DNA of 64,000 nt from Anaerolineaceae bacterium (GCA_007693385.1 REDR01000123.1:62001-126000); one strand, 5' to 3'; counted from the first letter of the stretch, positions 9,989-22,062 are shown. Notes: generated from the letters alone by a model not told the origin. Translations and numbers: made by a program.

Positions 9989-10675
9989 ATGTGGTTTGAC
10001 ATGAACTATCTACTGCTGGTGATGATCCCCAGCTTGCTTCTTTCCGGCGCGGCGCAGATGTATGTCACGTCGTCGTTCAGTCGCTGGAGCGAGACGCGCA
10101 ACAGTTCCAACATGACCGGCGCGGAGGTCGGCAGGCGGTTGGCACAGTTGCCAGAGTTAGGCGGTGTGCGTTTTGAAGGGACGCCGGGCAAGCTGAGCGA
10201 TCATTATGATCCGTCGTCGCATGTTGTCCGTATGTCGCCGGACGTGGCGACGCGGCCATCGGTGGCGGCGATGGCGATTGTGGCGCACGAGATGGGACAC
10301 GCCCAACAATATGTGGAAAAATCGCCATTTATCGCCCTGCGGAGCTTTTTACTACCGGCCATGCGCTTTAGCCCGATGGTCAGCTACGGCTTGATTATGC
10401 TGGGCTTCTTCCTGCAAATGTCAGGGTTGATGTGGCTGGGGATTGCCTTCTTCGGCGTGGTTGTGCTGTTCATGTTGTTGACGTTGCCGGTGGAGATAGA
10501 CGCCAGCCGACGCGGGATGAAATTACTGAAAGAAAGCGGCCTGTTACGTGGCGGATCGGACGCCGCCGGTTCGCGGCAGATGTTGACCGCCGCCGCGCTG
10601 ACATACGTCGCCGCCTTCGTCACGGCTTTGTTGACATTGCTATATTACATCAGTCTGGTGTCGCGTTCGCGCTAA
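9989..10675 (+). CDS. Zinc metallopeptidase, YugP family
   Basis: AMAIVAHEMGHAQQY (HExxH) with flanking TM helices. Confidence 0.85.
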   Translation: MWFDMNYLLLVMIPSLLLSGAAQMYVTSSFSRWSETRNSSNMTGAEVGRRLAQLPELGGVRFEGTPGKLSDHYDPSSHVVRMSPDVATRPSVAAMAIVAHEMGHAQQYVEKSPFIALRSFLLPAMRFSPMVSYGLIMLGFFLQMSGLMWLGIAFFGVVVLFMLLTLPVEIDASRRGMKLLKESGLLRGGSDAAGSRQMLTAAALTYVAAFVTALLTLLYYISLVSRSR

Positions 10676-10692
10676 GCGCCAGACACACAAAA

Positions 10693-10718
10693 CGGGACGC
10701 GCCGCTTGACGTGTCCCG
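10693..10718. terminator. Hairpin between convergent genes
   Basis: CGGGACGCG-ccgcttga-CGTGTCCCG (one G.T) between the 10675(+) and 10744(-) gene ends. Confidence 0.6.
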
Positions 10719-10743
10719 CGTTTGTACCATGAGCGGATTCTGG

Positions 10744-11112
10744 TTATTTGTCGCCCAAAAAAATCTTTAGCGTTTCCAGCAATTCTTTTTTGCTGATCGG
10801 CTTCGCCAGATAACCATCACATCCGGCGGCCATGTAGCGCTCTTTGTCGCCAAACATAGCGTTAGCGGTCAGCGCAATGATGGGAATATGCCGCATCGCT
10901 TCGCTTGATTTCAGGCGGGTTGTTGCCTCTACGCCGTCAATATCCGGCAGGTTAATGTCCATCAGGATTAACGCGGGCAATTCTCGCGCCGCCGCATCCA
11001 GCCCGCTATACCCATCAACCGCTTCGACCATGTCGTATCCGCCAATCGCCAGCATCTTTTTGACGAGGCGCATATTCTGCGGATTATCCTCAATATACAA
11101 TATCTTGGTCAT
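10744..11112 (-). CDS. Single-domain response regulator (DivK/CheY-like)
   Basis: MTKILYIEDNPQNMRLVKKML...LILMDINLPDIDG...ALTANAM...GYLAKPI; internal start preferred to the 11169 start. Confidence 0.88.
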   Translation of the reverse strand: MTKILYIEDNPQNMRLVKKMLAIGGYDMVEAVDGYSGLDAAARELPALILMDINLPDIDGVEATTRLKSSEAMRHIPIIALTANAMFGDKERYMAAGCDGYLAKPISKKELLETLKIFLGDK

Positions 11113-11264
11113 GATTCCAGTCCGTCCCCGTTTCCTGTAAGCCCGTATAAGTAACATGCACCACAACAATCTCAGGCTTCGTAGCGCAGATACTCAACCC
11201 TCTAATGTCAGTTTAACATAACAACTGAGTTTGTACCGTAAATGTATTGTCTGAATTTGACCGG

Positions 11265-12431
11265 CTAGCTGTCGAGATCGTCGTCGCCGCGCCATGTCAG
11301 GAATCGCCATAGACGACGGAAACGCACACGCCACTTGACCAGCCAGTAGCCGATGCGCCGCCGATTTTCCGCCATGCGGCTGACCTGCACTTCGCCGGGT
11401 TGTGGCAAGCTCCAACGGATGGCCATTGAAGCCCACGTCAGGCCGCCACCGAAGCCGACCAGCACGATATAATCACCGGCGTTGATGCGCTTTTCATGTA
11501 CCGCATCGCATAGCGCAAGCGGGATTGACGCGGCGGAGGTGTTGCCGTAATTGCTGAGGTTACTCATGAAGCGTTCCGGTTCAACATCAAGGCTCCGCGC
11601 CGCCGCCTGAATGATGCGCTCGTTAGCTTGATGCGGGATGATGAGTTTGACATCATCAATGGTGATTCCCGCCAGACGACAGGCTTCGCGCACGCTATCA
11701 CCAATCACCCGCGTCGCAAAGCGAAAGACCTCGCTTCCGTGCATATACATCTTGTGCAGTTTAGGGTTGCCGATGCTTTCAGTGGAGCGTATTTCCGTGC
11801 TGTTTAGCGTGGGGATTGCCAATAGATCAGCGCCGCCGCCATCGGAGCGTAGCACACTGGATAGCACGCCGCCTTCTTCTCTGGCGGCCTGCAAGACTAC
11901 CGCGCCCGCACCATCTCCGAATAGGATACACGTCCCGCGATCTTGCCAATCCAGCACGCGGCTCATCGTCTCTGTGCCGATGACGATGGCGATTTCGATA
12001 CTGCCGGAGCGAATCGCTTGCGCCGCCATATCTACCGCATAGACGAATCCGGAACAGGCCGCGCTGAGGTCGAACGCACCGGCGCTCTTAGCGCCTAGCC
12101 AGTGCTGTATCAGGCTGGCGGTGCTGGGGAATATGTTTTCCGGCGTGCTGGTGGCGACGATTACCAGATCAACGTCGCCGGGCAGGATGTTGGTCAGCGC
12201 TAGCGCGTTTTTGGCGGCCTGTAAACCGAGCCATGCCGTTGTCTCTTGTTCGTCGGCAATGCGTCGTTCGTTGATGCCTGTCCGCGCTTTAATCCATTCG
12301 TCGCTGGTGTCGATGATGGCGGCGATGGCCTCATTGGTCAACGCTTTTTTGGGTAACTGCATTCCCCAGCCGACGATGTGAGCGTAGATGCTGGATTGTT
12401 GTCTGATCTCGTTGCCTTTACGTCGTGCCAT
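11265..12431 (-). CDS. fabH: 3-oxoacyl-ACP synthase III with C-terminal extension
   Basis: FDLSAACSGFVYAVDMA (Cys active site), IIPHQAN, GFGGGLTWASMAIRW then a basic/aromatic tail. Confidence 0.9.
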   Translation of the reverse strand: MARRKGNEIRQQSSIYAHIVGWGMQLPKKALTNEAIAAIIDTSDEWIKARTGINERRIADEQETTAWLGLQAAKNALALTNILPGDVDLVIVATSTPENIFPSTASLIQHWLGAKSAGAFDLSAACSGFVYAVDMAAQAIRSGSIEIAIVIGTETMSRVLDWQDRGTCILFGDGAGAVVLQAAREEGGVLSSVLRSDGGGADLLAIPTLNSTEIRSTESIGNPKLHKMYMHGSEVFRFATRVIGDSVREACRLAGITIDDVKLIIPHQANERIIQAAARSLDVEPERFMSNLSNYGNTSAASIPLALCDAVHEKRINAGDYIVLVGFGGGLTWASMAIRWSLPQPGEVQVSRMAENRRRIGYWLVKWRVRFRRLWRFLTWRGDDDLDS

Positions 12432-13674
12432 CAGAATACTTCCCGAAGATCAAGACGGCGTTGTGCCCGCCAAATCCGAACGAGTTACTCATGGCGATGT
12501 CGATTTTCCGTGCAATGCCGACGTGCGGCGTGTAGTTCAAATCGCATTCTGGATCGGGGTTGTCGAGATTCACGGTAGGCGGGATGAACCCGTCGTTGAT
12601 CGCCATAATGGTGAAGATCGCTTCGACTGAACCCGCCGCGCCCATCAGATGACCGGTGACTGACTTCGTGGAACTGATGGGGATGTCGTAGGCGGTGTCA
12701 CCTAACGCATCCTTAAGCGCCAGCGTCTCGCTCCGGTCATTGAGCGGCGTGCCGGTGCCGTGCGCGTTGATGTAATCAATCTGTTGTGCGGATAGGTTTG
12801 CATCGGCCAGCGATAGACGCACGGCTTCCGCCGCGCCTTCTCCGGTCTCCAGTGGGGCGGTGATGTGATAGGCGTCTGATGTGTGGCCGTAGCCGAGAAT
12901 CTCCGCGTAGATTTTCGCGCCGCGTGCCTGCGCGTGTGATAGTTCTTCGAGTACCAGCACCGCCGCGCCTTCGGCCACCACAAAGCCGTCACGATCAAGA
13001 TCGAATGGCCGCGATGCTCTTTCGGGTTCGGCGTTGCGGCGCGAGATAGCGGTCATGTTGTTGAAGCTGGCAATGGTGATCGGCTCGAGCGCGGCTTCCG
13101 AACTACCGGCCAGCACCACATTAGCGCGGCCATGTCGTATATGTTCGGTGGCTTCGCCGATGCAGTTATTACCGGTGGCGCAGGCGGTGGAGATCGCGTA
13201 ATTGGGGCCGCGCAGTTTATAATGCATGGATACCCGTGCGGAGGCGGCATCAGGGAGCATCATTGGCACCAGAAGCGGGCTGACAGCGCGTGAACCGCGT
13301 GTATAAAATGTGCTGGTGCTAGCGAAGATCGACGCGATCCCGCCGATACCGGTGCCGATGATCGCGCCGCATTGATATTCCATCTCCGGTGTAATGGTCA
13401 GCGCGGCGTCCGTAACCGCCGACATCGCGGCGACTAGCGCCATCTGCGTGAAGCGATCCGTGCGGCGTGCTTCGCGGCGTCCAAGCGCTTTTTCGGGGTC
13501 GAAGTTCTTCACCTCTCCGCCGAAGTGATTCTCTAAATTGGACGTATCAAAACGGCGAATCGGGCCGATTCCGGTTATCCCCTGCGCGGCATTATGCCAC
13601 GCTTCGGCTACTGTGTTACCCGTCGGACACAAAATGCCCATCCCCGTCACAACAACGCGCCGCCGCTTCTCCAC
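12418..13674 (-). CDS. fabF: Beta-ketoacyl-ACP synthase II
   Basis: VVVTGMGILCPTGN, ISTACATGNNCIGEA, NAHGTGTPLNDRSE, STKSVTGHLMGAAG. Confidence 0.94.
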   Translation of the reverse strand: MEKRRRVVVTGMGILCPTGNTVAEAWHNAAQGITGIGPIRRFDTSNLENHFGGEVKNFDPEKALGRREARRTDRFTQMALVAAMSAVTDAALTITPEMEYQCGAIIGTGIGGIASIFASTSTFYTRGSRAVSPLLVPMMLPDAASARVSMHYKLRGPNYAISTACATGNNCIGEATEHIRHGRANVVLAGSSEAALEPITIASFNNMTAISRRNAEPERASRPFDLDRDGFVVAEGAAVLVLEELSHAQARGAKIYAEILGYGHTSDAYHITAPLETGEGAAEAVRLSLADANLSAQQIDYINAHGTGTPLNDRSETLALKDALGDTAYDIPISSTKSVTGHLMGAAGSVEAIFTIMAINDGFIPPTVNLDNPDPECDLNYTPHVGIARKIDIAMSNSFGFGGHNAVLIFGKYSDGTT

Positions 13675-13770
13675 GTTCTACTCCTTTGCCGTTCCAGTCT
13701 GTTATTATAGCGGTTCAAAAGCCATAATCCACTGCTATCATAACCTGAGGTCACCAAAAAGGAAAACGCG

Positions 13771-14730
13771 ATGATATTGGTAACCGGTGCTACCGGTTTA
13801 ATCGGGCGACATCTCATCAACCGGCTGATGGCTGACGGCCATCCGTTGCGCGTGTTACTGGATGAATCCAAGCGAAAACGGATATTCTGGGATGAAGATG
13901 ATCCCGCCGCGCCGCAGGTCATTGCGGGCACATTGATGGACGAGGAAGCGCTGTATCGGGCGGTTAGCGGCGTTTACCTGATTATTCATCTGGAAAATGC
14001 GATGTGGTGGGGGCGTCAGCGCGATTTAGAGCGTGTGGAGATTGTCGGCACGCGCAACTTGATCGCGGCGGCGCGTTCGGCGCGGGTGGGGCGCATCCTC
14101 ACGCTGAGTCATCTGGGGGCGTCGCCGTCGTCGGCTTTCACGCTGTTGCGGCTCAAAGGTCAGCTTGAGGCGTTGATCCGCGATAGCGGTCTGGCATATA
14201 CGATCATCCGTCCCGGCGTGGTTTTTGCGGCGGACGACGTGTTCATCAACCATATAGCGATGTCGCTCAGCGTTAATCCGTTTTTCTGTCTGTTACCCGG
14301 CATCGGTGAGGTGGTGTTGCATCCGGTTTATATTGATGATTTGATCGAGGCGATTTGTCGTTGTCTGGACGACATCCGGACGGTAGATGAGACGATTGAA
14401 ATAGGCGGACTGGAATATATCACGCTGGCCGATTTATTGCAGACGGTGATGCGGCTGACCGGAATGCCGCGCTTTGTCATATCGGTGCCGCCTTATCTGT
14501 TGCGCCTGTTCGTCCGTATTCAGAATTTGATCTTCCGGCGCACCCTCATCACACAGCAATGGCTGGATTATGTGGCGGCCAGCCGTACCGCGCCACTGAA
14601 TAGTATGTATCATATTTTCGGCATACATCCGCGCCGCTTTGAGGACACATTGCTGACCTATTTGCCACAGAAGCGGCTTTTCTGGTCGGCTTTACGCCAT
14701 GCGGTGCGCCGTAGACCGCGCAGTATTTAA
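13771..14730 (+). CDS. NAD(P)-binding atypical SDR / NmrA-like protein
   Basis: MILVTGATGLIGRHLINRL and IIRPGVVF motifs. Confidence 0.8.
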   Translation: MILVTGATGLIGRHLINRLMADGHPLRVLLDESKRKRIFWDEDDPAAPQVIAGTLMDEEALYRAVSGVYLIIHLENAMWWGRQRDLERVEIVGTRNLIAAARSARVGRILTLSHLGASPSSAFTLLRLKGQLEALIRDSGLAYTIIRPGVVFAADDVFINHIAMSLSVNPFFCLLPGIGEVVLHPVYIDDLIEAICRCLDDIRTVDETIEIGGLEYITLADLLQTVMRLTGMPRFVISVPPYLLRLFVRIQNLIFRRTLITQQWLDYVAASRTAPLNSMYHIFGIHPRRFEDTLLTYLPQKRLFWSALRHAVRRRPRSI

Positions 14731-14762
14731 GTTTTGATCGTCTGGATAGGGGAGTCTGTATT

Positions 14763-15590
14763 ATGACACTGCAAGATCAAACCATCGCATTTATCGGCAC
14801 CGGCGTGATGGGGGAGGCGATGCTCAAGGGCTTGCTCAATCGCCAGCGCATCACGCCGGATCGCATCATCGCTACTGATCCATACCTGCAACGTGGCGAA
14901 GAGTTGATGTCGCGTTACGGCATCCGTTTCACGGTGCATAATGATGAGGCGGCACAGCAAGCCGATATTGTGGTTTTGTCCGTCAAGCCGCAGGTCATGT
15001 CCAGAGTTTATCCGGACATTGGCGGCCTGCTGAAGCCGTCAGCGATGGTTTTGAGTATCGCGGCGGGGGTCAAATTGAGCGCCATACAAAAGGGTTGCCA
15101 GATTCAAAATGTGGTGCGGGCGATGCCCAACACGCCCGGCCAGATCGGGGAGGGCATGACGGTCTGGGCGGCTACGGAGCAGGTGAACGAACAACAACGT
15201 TATCGCGCGGAGATGGTGCTGGGGGCGCTGGGCGAGACGCTGTACGTCAATGACGAGAAATTTTTGGACATGGCGACGGCGCTCAATGGTAGCGGGCCGT
15301 CTTATGTGTTCCTGTTGATGGAGGCGATGATTGACGCCGGCGTACATATGGGATTTTCGCGGCAGGATTCGCAGAAGTTGGTGCATCAGACGATGCTCGG
15401 CTCAGTGCGCTACGCGATACAGTCTGGCTCACATCCGGCGGAGCTACGCAATCAAGTGACCAGTCCGGGCGGCACGTCGGCGGCGGCGCTATATCAACTG
15501 GAAAAAGGGACGGTGCGAACCATCATCTCAAAGGCGATATGGGCGGCCTATAATCGCTCGGTAGAACTGGGCGCTAAGGACGAAGATTAG
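14763..15590 (+). CDS. proC: Pyrroline-5-carboxylate reductase
   Basis: IAFIGTGVMGEAMLKGLL, VVRAMPNTPGQIGEGMT, LNGSGPSYVFLLMEAMIDAGV, VTSPGGTSAAALY. Confidence 0.93.
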   Translation: MTLQDQTIAFIGTGVMGEAMLKGLLNRQRITPDRIIATDPYLQRGEELMSRYGIRFTVHNDEAAQQADIVVLSVKPQVMSRVYPDIGGLLKPSAMVLSIAAGVKLSAIQKGCQIQNVVRAMPNTPGQIGEGMTVWAATEQVNEQQRYRAEMVLGALGETLYVNDEKFLDMATALNGSGPSYVFLLMEAMIDAGVHMGFSRQDSQKLVHQTMLGSVRYAIQSGSHPAELRNQVTSPGGTSAAALYQLEKGTVRTIISKAIWAAYNRSVELGAKDED

Positions 15591-15617
15591 ACGAAAATTC
15601 AGGCGTTTGTGAAAACG

Positions 15618-15646
15618 TGGACATAAGATAGTCAATCGGTTACAAT
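15618..15646 (+). promoter_or_regulatory. Sigma70-type promoter for atpAGDC (TGGACA-N17-TACAAT)
   Basis: -35/-10 hexamers with 17-nt spacer about 80 nt upstream of atpA. Confidence 0.6.
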
Positions 15647-15726
15647 ACGGCGTGTAAAGTGGACGGAATAGGCTATTTGCCCGACTTCGCGGGCGGAAAC
15701 GTTTGTGCATTTTAGGAGACGATACT

Positions 15727-17232
15727 ATGGCGGAAGCCACCGATAGCTTTTATCAATCTATTTTAGATCAAATCAACGAATACGAGTCCAGCGTCGAAGC
15801 GGTTGAGGTCGGGTATGTAGAAGAAGTGGGTGATGGTATCGCTCGCGTTTCCGGCCTTGATAACGTCAGCTTTAGTGAGCTGGTACGCTTCTCTAACGGC
15901 GTGGTCGGCATGGCGTTCAACCTTGAGCGCGATAATGTCGGCGTCATCGTGATGGGCGAATTTGCCGACCTGAAAGAAGGCGATGAAGTACGCCCGCTTG
16001 GTCGTATCGCGTCCATTCCGGTTGGTACGGGGTTGGTCGGGCGTGTTGTGGACGCGCTGGGTAGCCCGCTTGACGGCAAAGGCCCGGTCAAGTTCGACGA
16101 ATATTATAACGTCGAGCGTATCGCCCCCGGCGTGATGGAGCGCGAGAGCGTCAACCGTCCGGTGCAGACCGGCATCATGGCAATTGACGCGATGATCCCG
16201 ATTGGTCGTGGTCAGCGTGAGCTAATTATTGGTGACCGCCAGACCGGAAAGACCGCCATCGCTATTGATGCCATCCTCAACCAAAAAGGACAGGATGTGT
16301 ACTGCATTTACGTTGCCATCGGCAAGCGTAAAGGCGAAATCGCCCGCATTCAGGCACTTCTGGAAGAATACGGCGCGATGGATTACACGACGATTGTCGT
16401 CGCTTCCGCGTCCGATCCGGCGGCGCTCAACTACATTGCGCCATATAGCGGTTGTGCCATCGGCGAGTGGTTCATGGAAAACGGTAAAGATGCGCTGGTT
16501 GTCTATGATGACCTGTCCAAGCACGCATGGGCTTATCGTCAGGTGTCCCTGTTGATGCGCCGCCCGCCCGGACGTGAGGCGTATCCCGGCGACGTGTTCT
16601 ATCTGCACAGCCGCCTGCTGGAACGTGCCGCCCAGCTCAGCGAGGCACGCGGCGGCGGTAGCCTCACCGCGCTACCCATCATCGAAACGCTTCTGGGTGA
16701 CGTGTCCGCGTTCGTGCCGACCAACGTGATCTCCATCACCGACGGCCAGATTTATCTGGAATCTGACCTGTTCTATTCCGGTCAGCGTCCGGCGTTGAAC
16801 GTCGGTATCAGCGTCAGTCGTGTGGGTGGTGCGGCGCAGACGAAGGCGATGAAAGCGGTGGCTGGCGGTATGCGTCTGGAATTGGCGCAGTTCCGTTCGT
16901 TGGCGGCTTTCGCGCAGTTCGGCTCTGATCTGGATAAATCCACACAGTCACAGCTTGATCGCGGTCTGCGCCTGACAGAATTGCTGAAGCAGAATCAATA
17001 CAGTCCGGTATCGTTGGCCGATCAGGTTGCGGTAATGTTCGCGGCCACTAACGATTATCTGGACGACGTAGAGGTTGACCGCGTGCAAGATTGGCAGAGT
17101 GGCTTCTATCGCTTCTTCGCCACGCAGTACGCCGAGTTGCGCGACAAACTGCAAAACGAAAAAGCGCTGACTGATGAAATTAAAGCAGGGCTTAAGAAGG
17201 CGATTGAAGACTTCAAAGCCAACTGGAGCTAA
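15727..17232 (+). CDS. atpA: F1 ATP synthase subunit alpha
   Basis: [41 protein letters not shown]; internal ATG with SD taggaga preferred. Confidence 0.96.
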   Translation: MAEATDSFYQSILDQINEYESSVEAVEVGYVEEVGDGIARVSGLDNVSFSELVRFSNGVVGMAFNLERDNVGVIVMGEFADLKEGDEVRPLGRIASIPVGTGLVGRVVDALGSPLDGKGPVKFDEYYNVERIAPGVMERESVNRPVQTGIMAIDAMIPIGRGQRELIIGDRQTGKTAIAIDAILNQKGQDVYCIYVAIGKRKGEIARIQALLEEYGAMDYTTIVVASASDPAALNYIAPYSGCAIGEWFMENGKDALVVYDDLSKHAWAYRQVSLLMRRPPGREAYPGDVFYLHSRLLERAAQLSEARGGGSLTALPIIETLLGDVSAFVPTNVISITDGQIYLESDLFYSGQRPALNVGISVSRVGGAAQTKAMKAVAGGMRLELAQFRSLAAFAQFGSDLDKSTQSQLDRGLRLTELLKQNQYSPVSLADQVAVMFAATNDYLDDVEVDRVQDWQSGFYRFFATQYAELRDKLQNEKALTDEIKAGLKKAIEDFKANWS

Positions 17233-17242
17233 GGAGTAGACG

Positions 17243-18205
17243 ATGCCCAGTTCACGCGAGGTTAAAAATCGCATTCGTAGTGTGAAGAACATCGGCCAGA
17301 TCACCCGCGCGCTGGAGGCAGTCTCCGCGTCGCGGGTGCGTAAGGCGCAGGCCAAAGTATTGGCGAGCCGTGATTACGCACAGAAGGCGATGGAAATTTT
17401 GATGAACATACAGGCGGCGACGGCTGGCAGTGGCGAACCGTTGCATCCGCTTCTGGCGCAACGCGAAGACGTGAAGAATATCATGGTCGTGCTGATTACG
17501 TCGGATCGTGGGCTGGCCGGTGCGTTCAACGGCAATATCATCCGCGTCGCCCAGCGCTTTGTGCGTCAGGCGCAAAAGCCGATCCAGTGGGTGACGGTGG
17601 GGCGTAAGGGGCGTGATGCGATGGTGCGTATGGGGCAGAATGTCGTCGCGTCGTTCATCGACATCCCCGACGAACTGCGAATCTCTGATATTTCGCCCGT
17701 CGCGCAGTTAGCGAAAGACGCTTTCACAAGCGGGCAGGTAGATGATGTGTTCGTCGCATATACCGACTTCATCAATACGCTGACCCAGCGCCCGTTAGTT
17801 CTGCCGTGGTTGCCGATGGTGCCGCACGACATCAGCGCCTATGATGATGTACGCAAGCTAGCGGAAGTCACCACGACGAGCCATCAGGATTATGAATTCG
17901 AGCCGGATACGGCCTCTATCATCGAGCAGATCGTACCGCGCTTCACTGATGTTGTGCTGTATCAGTGTTATCTGGAAAGTAAAGCGAGCGAACATTCGGC
18001 GCGAATGGTGGCGATGCGTAATGCGTCCGACAACGCCGGGCAACTGGTCGAAGACCTGACGTTGCTCTACAACAAGGCACGGCAGGCGGCCATTACCAGC
18101 GAGATTCTAGATATTGTCGGCGGTGCGGAGTCCTTGCAGGATACGCTCGATAAGAAGGCCGCAAGTATTCTAGAAGCCGCCGAAGCCAGCGCAAGCGGCG
18201 ACTAA
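17243..18205 (+). CDS. atpG: F1 ATP synthase subunit gamma
   Basis: MPSSREVKNRIRSVKNIGQITRALEAVSASRVRKAQ; SDRGLAGAFN; C-terminal RMVAMRNASDNA. Confidence 0.95.
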   Translation: MPSSREVKNRIRSVKNIGQITRALEAVSASRVRKAQAKVLASRDYAQKAMEILMNIQAATAGSGEPLHPLLAQREDVKNIMVVLITSDRGLAGAFNGNIIRVAQRFVRQAQKPIQWVTVGRKGRDAMVRMGQNVVASFIDIPDELRISDISPVAQLAKDAFTSGQVDDVFVAYTDFINTLTQRPLVLPWLPMVPHDISAYDDVRKLAEVTTTSHQDYEFEPDTASIIEQIVPRFTDVVLYQCYLESKASEHSARMVAMRNASDNAGQLVEDLTLLYNKARQAAITSEILDIVGGAESLQDTLDKKAASILEAAEASASGD

Positions 18206-18222
18206 GTTTTGGTATAAAATGA

Positions 18223-19689
<1,467 letters not shown>

Positions 19690-19721
19690 CGGCCAGCATC
19701 CCTAGACGAGAGGATTGGATC

Positions 19722-20171
19722 ATGCCGATTCATGTAGAGATTGTTTCACGCGAAGAAAAAGTCTTCGAGGAAAAAGAGGCCGATATGGTCTCGATTCCGG
19801 CGGAAGATGGGCAGATGGGCGTCTTGCCGCATCACGCGCCGACGGTGGCTTCGCTAGGTGAGGGCGAGTTGATCGTCAAGAAGGGCATCGCCCGCGAATC
19901 GTTCTTGATCTTCGGTGGCGTGGTCGATGTGCGCCCCGATAAAGTGGTGGTATTGGCGGAAATCGCCGATACGACATTCGACATCGATCAAGAAAAAGCG
20001 CAGGAAGCCCGCGATCATGCCCGCCAGTTGCTAGAAGAAGGCTTACCGCCTGACGAGATGGAGGAAGCGCGTTTGACGTTGCGCCGTGCTGAGTTGCAGT
20101 TGCGTTCGATCAGCAAGATACGCACCAGCGAACCGATAATGCGTATTCTGGGAAACGGCGATGAAGCGTAG
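19722..20171 (+). CDS. atpC: F1 ATP synthase subunit epsilon
   Basis: MPIHVEIVSREEKVFEEKEADMVSIPAEDGQMGVLPHHAP; position after atpD. Confidence 0.92.
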   Translation: MPIHVEIVSREEKVFEEKEADMVSIPAEDGQMGVLPHHAPTVASLGEGELIVKKGIARESFLIFGGVVDVRPDKVVVLAEIADTTFDIDQEKAQEARDHARQLLEEGLPPDEMEEARLTLRRAELQLRSISKIRTSEPIMRILGNGDEA

Positions 20172-20264
20172 CGCAAATAAGCTAGTCAGCGCCTAAATCA
20201 TCCCCGCGTGATGTACCCCTCTGCGGGTGCGTCGCGGGCTGTTAGATAAACTCTGTGATTCAAA

Positions 20265-20299
20265 CAGCGCCCGGCATCGTTTGTCCGGGCGTTGCTTTT
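20265..20299 (+). terminator. Intrinsic terminator after atpAGDC
   Basis: CGCCCGG/CCGGGCG stem extended by further pairs, followed by CTTTT. Confidence 0.65.
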
Positions 20300-20374
20300 A
20301 GCCCTTTCCGCGTGTATAACAAGCTAGTTATCGCGCTATCTGGCGCGGATTTTGTATCATGGTGAGATGGACAC

Positions 20375-21403
20375 ATGCCACTGTTTAGCAAAGACCTCGG
20401 AATCGATTTAGGTACGGTCAACGTCTTGATCTATGAAAATGGTCAGATTGTGTTGCAAGAGCCGTCATTGGTGGCGGTTGCAACGGAAGAAGACGAACGT
20501 GGTCGTATCAACGTTATGGAAATCGGCCAACCTGCCCGTGAGATGATGGGGCGGGTTTATGAAGAAGATATACAAATTGTGCGCCCGTTGCAAAACGGCG
20601 TCATCGCAGATTATGAAGTGGCGGAGTTTATGCTCCGATATTTTATGGGCAAGGTTGCCGGACGGATGCGGATGTTTCGCCCGCGTGTGATGATCTCCGT
20701 GCCGTATGGTGCGAATGGCGTGGAGCGCCGCGCTGTGCATGAGGCGGCATTGGCCGCCGGTGCCCGCGAAGCCTTCATGATCTGGGAGCCACTGGCCGCC
20801 GCGATTGGCGCCGGTTTGCCGGTGGCTACGCCCGCCGGTGATATGATCGTCAACATCGGTGGCGGCATCACCGAAGCGGCGGTTATCAGCATGAATAACA
20901 TCGTGCGGGCGGATAGCGGGCGCATTGGCGGTTTGCGGCTGGATGACGGCATCATCGCCTACACGCGACGCAAATACAATCTGGTGATCGGCCAACCGAC
21001 GGCAGAAGCGATCAAGATACAGATTGGCGCGGCGGTTGATCAACCGGAAGAGATGACGATGGAAATACAGGGGCGTGATAACGTCAGCCGCCTGCCGCGC
21101 ACGGTCACGATGACGACGGGCGAAGTGGTGGAAGCATTGCAAGAGCCATTACAGGCGATCTTGAACGTCATCAAAGAAGTCTTAGGCAACACGCCGCCGG
21201 AATTGGCGTCCGACATCATTGATCGCGGTATCACGTTAACCGGCGGTGGCGCGATGTTGCGCGGCATTGATGATTTCATCACACGCACGACTGGCGTGCC
21301 CGCCTACCGTGCGGAAAATCCGATGATCGCGGTGGCGGTGGGGGCGGGGCGAGCGCTCGAAGATCAGGCGATTTTGAAGCGCTTGACGTTGCAAACATTC
21401 TGA
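20375..21403 (+). CDS. mreB: MreB/Mbl-like actin-family protein
   Basis: KDLGIDLGTVNVLIYENGQIVLQEPSLVA, PLAAAIGAGLPV, LTGGGAMLRGID. Confidence 0.88.
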   Translation: MPLFSKDLGIDLGTVNVLIYENGQIVLQEPSLVAVATEEDERGRINVMEIGQPAREMMGRVYEEDIQIVRPLQNGVIADYEVAEFMLRYFMGKVAGRMRMFRPRVMISVPYGANGVERRAVHEAALAAGAREAFMIWEPLAAAIGAGLPVATPAGDMIVNIGGGITEAAVISMNNIVRADSGRIGGLRLDDGIIAYTRRKYNLVIGQPTAEAIKIQIGAAVDQPEEMTMEIQGRDNVSRLPRTVTMTTGEVVEALQEPLQAILNVIKEVLGNTPPELASDIIDRGITLTGGGAMLRGIDDFITRTTGVPAYRAENPMIAVAVGAGRALEDQAILKRLTLQTF

Positions 21404-21420
21404 TGTGATCGGGTGGCGGG

Positions 21421-22062
21421 CTATCCCTTGAGATAGTAAGTCATGCGTTGCAGATGTAGCACCGGGTCGATGTACTGCACGTGTACGTCATCCCGTTTGG
21501 AAACGTCCAGATTGATCGGCGCGTAGTTGAGTATTGCCTTGATGCCTGCATCGACCAGTGTTTCGGTCACGGCTTGCGCGTGTTCGGCGGGGACGGCGAT
21601 CATGGCGACTTGTATGCCTCGTTCACGTATGGTCGATTCGATCTCAGCCATCGGTTGCACGGTCAGCCCGCCGACTGTCGCGCCGATTTTTTCTTCATCA
21701 GCATCGAAGATGCAAGCGATATGGAAACCGCGATCAGTGAACCCGCGATAATTGCCGATAGCATTACCGAGATCGCCCGCGCCGATCAACGCGACTTTCC
21801 ATTCACGATCAACCTGCAACACCTGCCGCAGTTTTTCTTCCAGATAAGCGATTTGATAGCCGGTGCCCTGTTTGCCGAATCCGCCGAAGTGCGATAAGTC
21901 TTTGCGGATTTGTGCCGAGCTAATCCCTAGACGCCGACCAAGTTCGTGCGATGAGGTGACTTCTTCACCTTCCTGCGTCAGACGATTAAGCGCCCGCAAA
22001 TAAACAGGTAGGCGACCGATAACAATGTCTGGAATGTTGTTATTGGCCGGATTAGATGCCAT
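21421..22062 (-). CDS. rex: Redox-sensing transcriptional repressor Rex
   Basis: VIGRLPVYLRALNRL, SSAQIRKDLSHFGGFGKQGTGY, VALIGAGDLGNAIGNYRGF. Confidence 0.94.
   Translation of the reverse strand: MASNPANNNIPDIVIGRLPVYLRALNRLTQEGEEVTSSHELGRRLGISSAQIRKDLSHFGGFGKQGTGYQIAYLEEKLRQVLQVDREWKVALIGAGDLGNAIGNYRGFTDRGFHIACIFDADEEKIGATVGGLTVQPMAEIESTIRERGIQVAMIAVPAEHAQAVTETLVDAGIKAILNYAPINLDVSKRDDVHVQYIDPVLHLQRMTYYLKG

Noticed and set aside
15606-15618. Rex-operator-like half site (TTTGTGAAAACG) near the atp promoter
   Set aside because: Only one half of a Rex-type palindrome is present; not enough for a binding-site claim.
20465-21142. 225-aa minus-strand ORF opposite mreB
   Set aside because: His/Arg-rich antisense shadow ORF with no recognisable domain.
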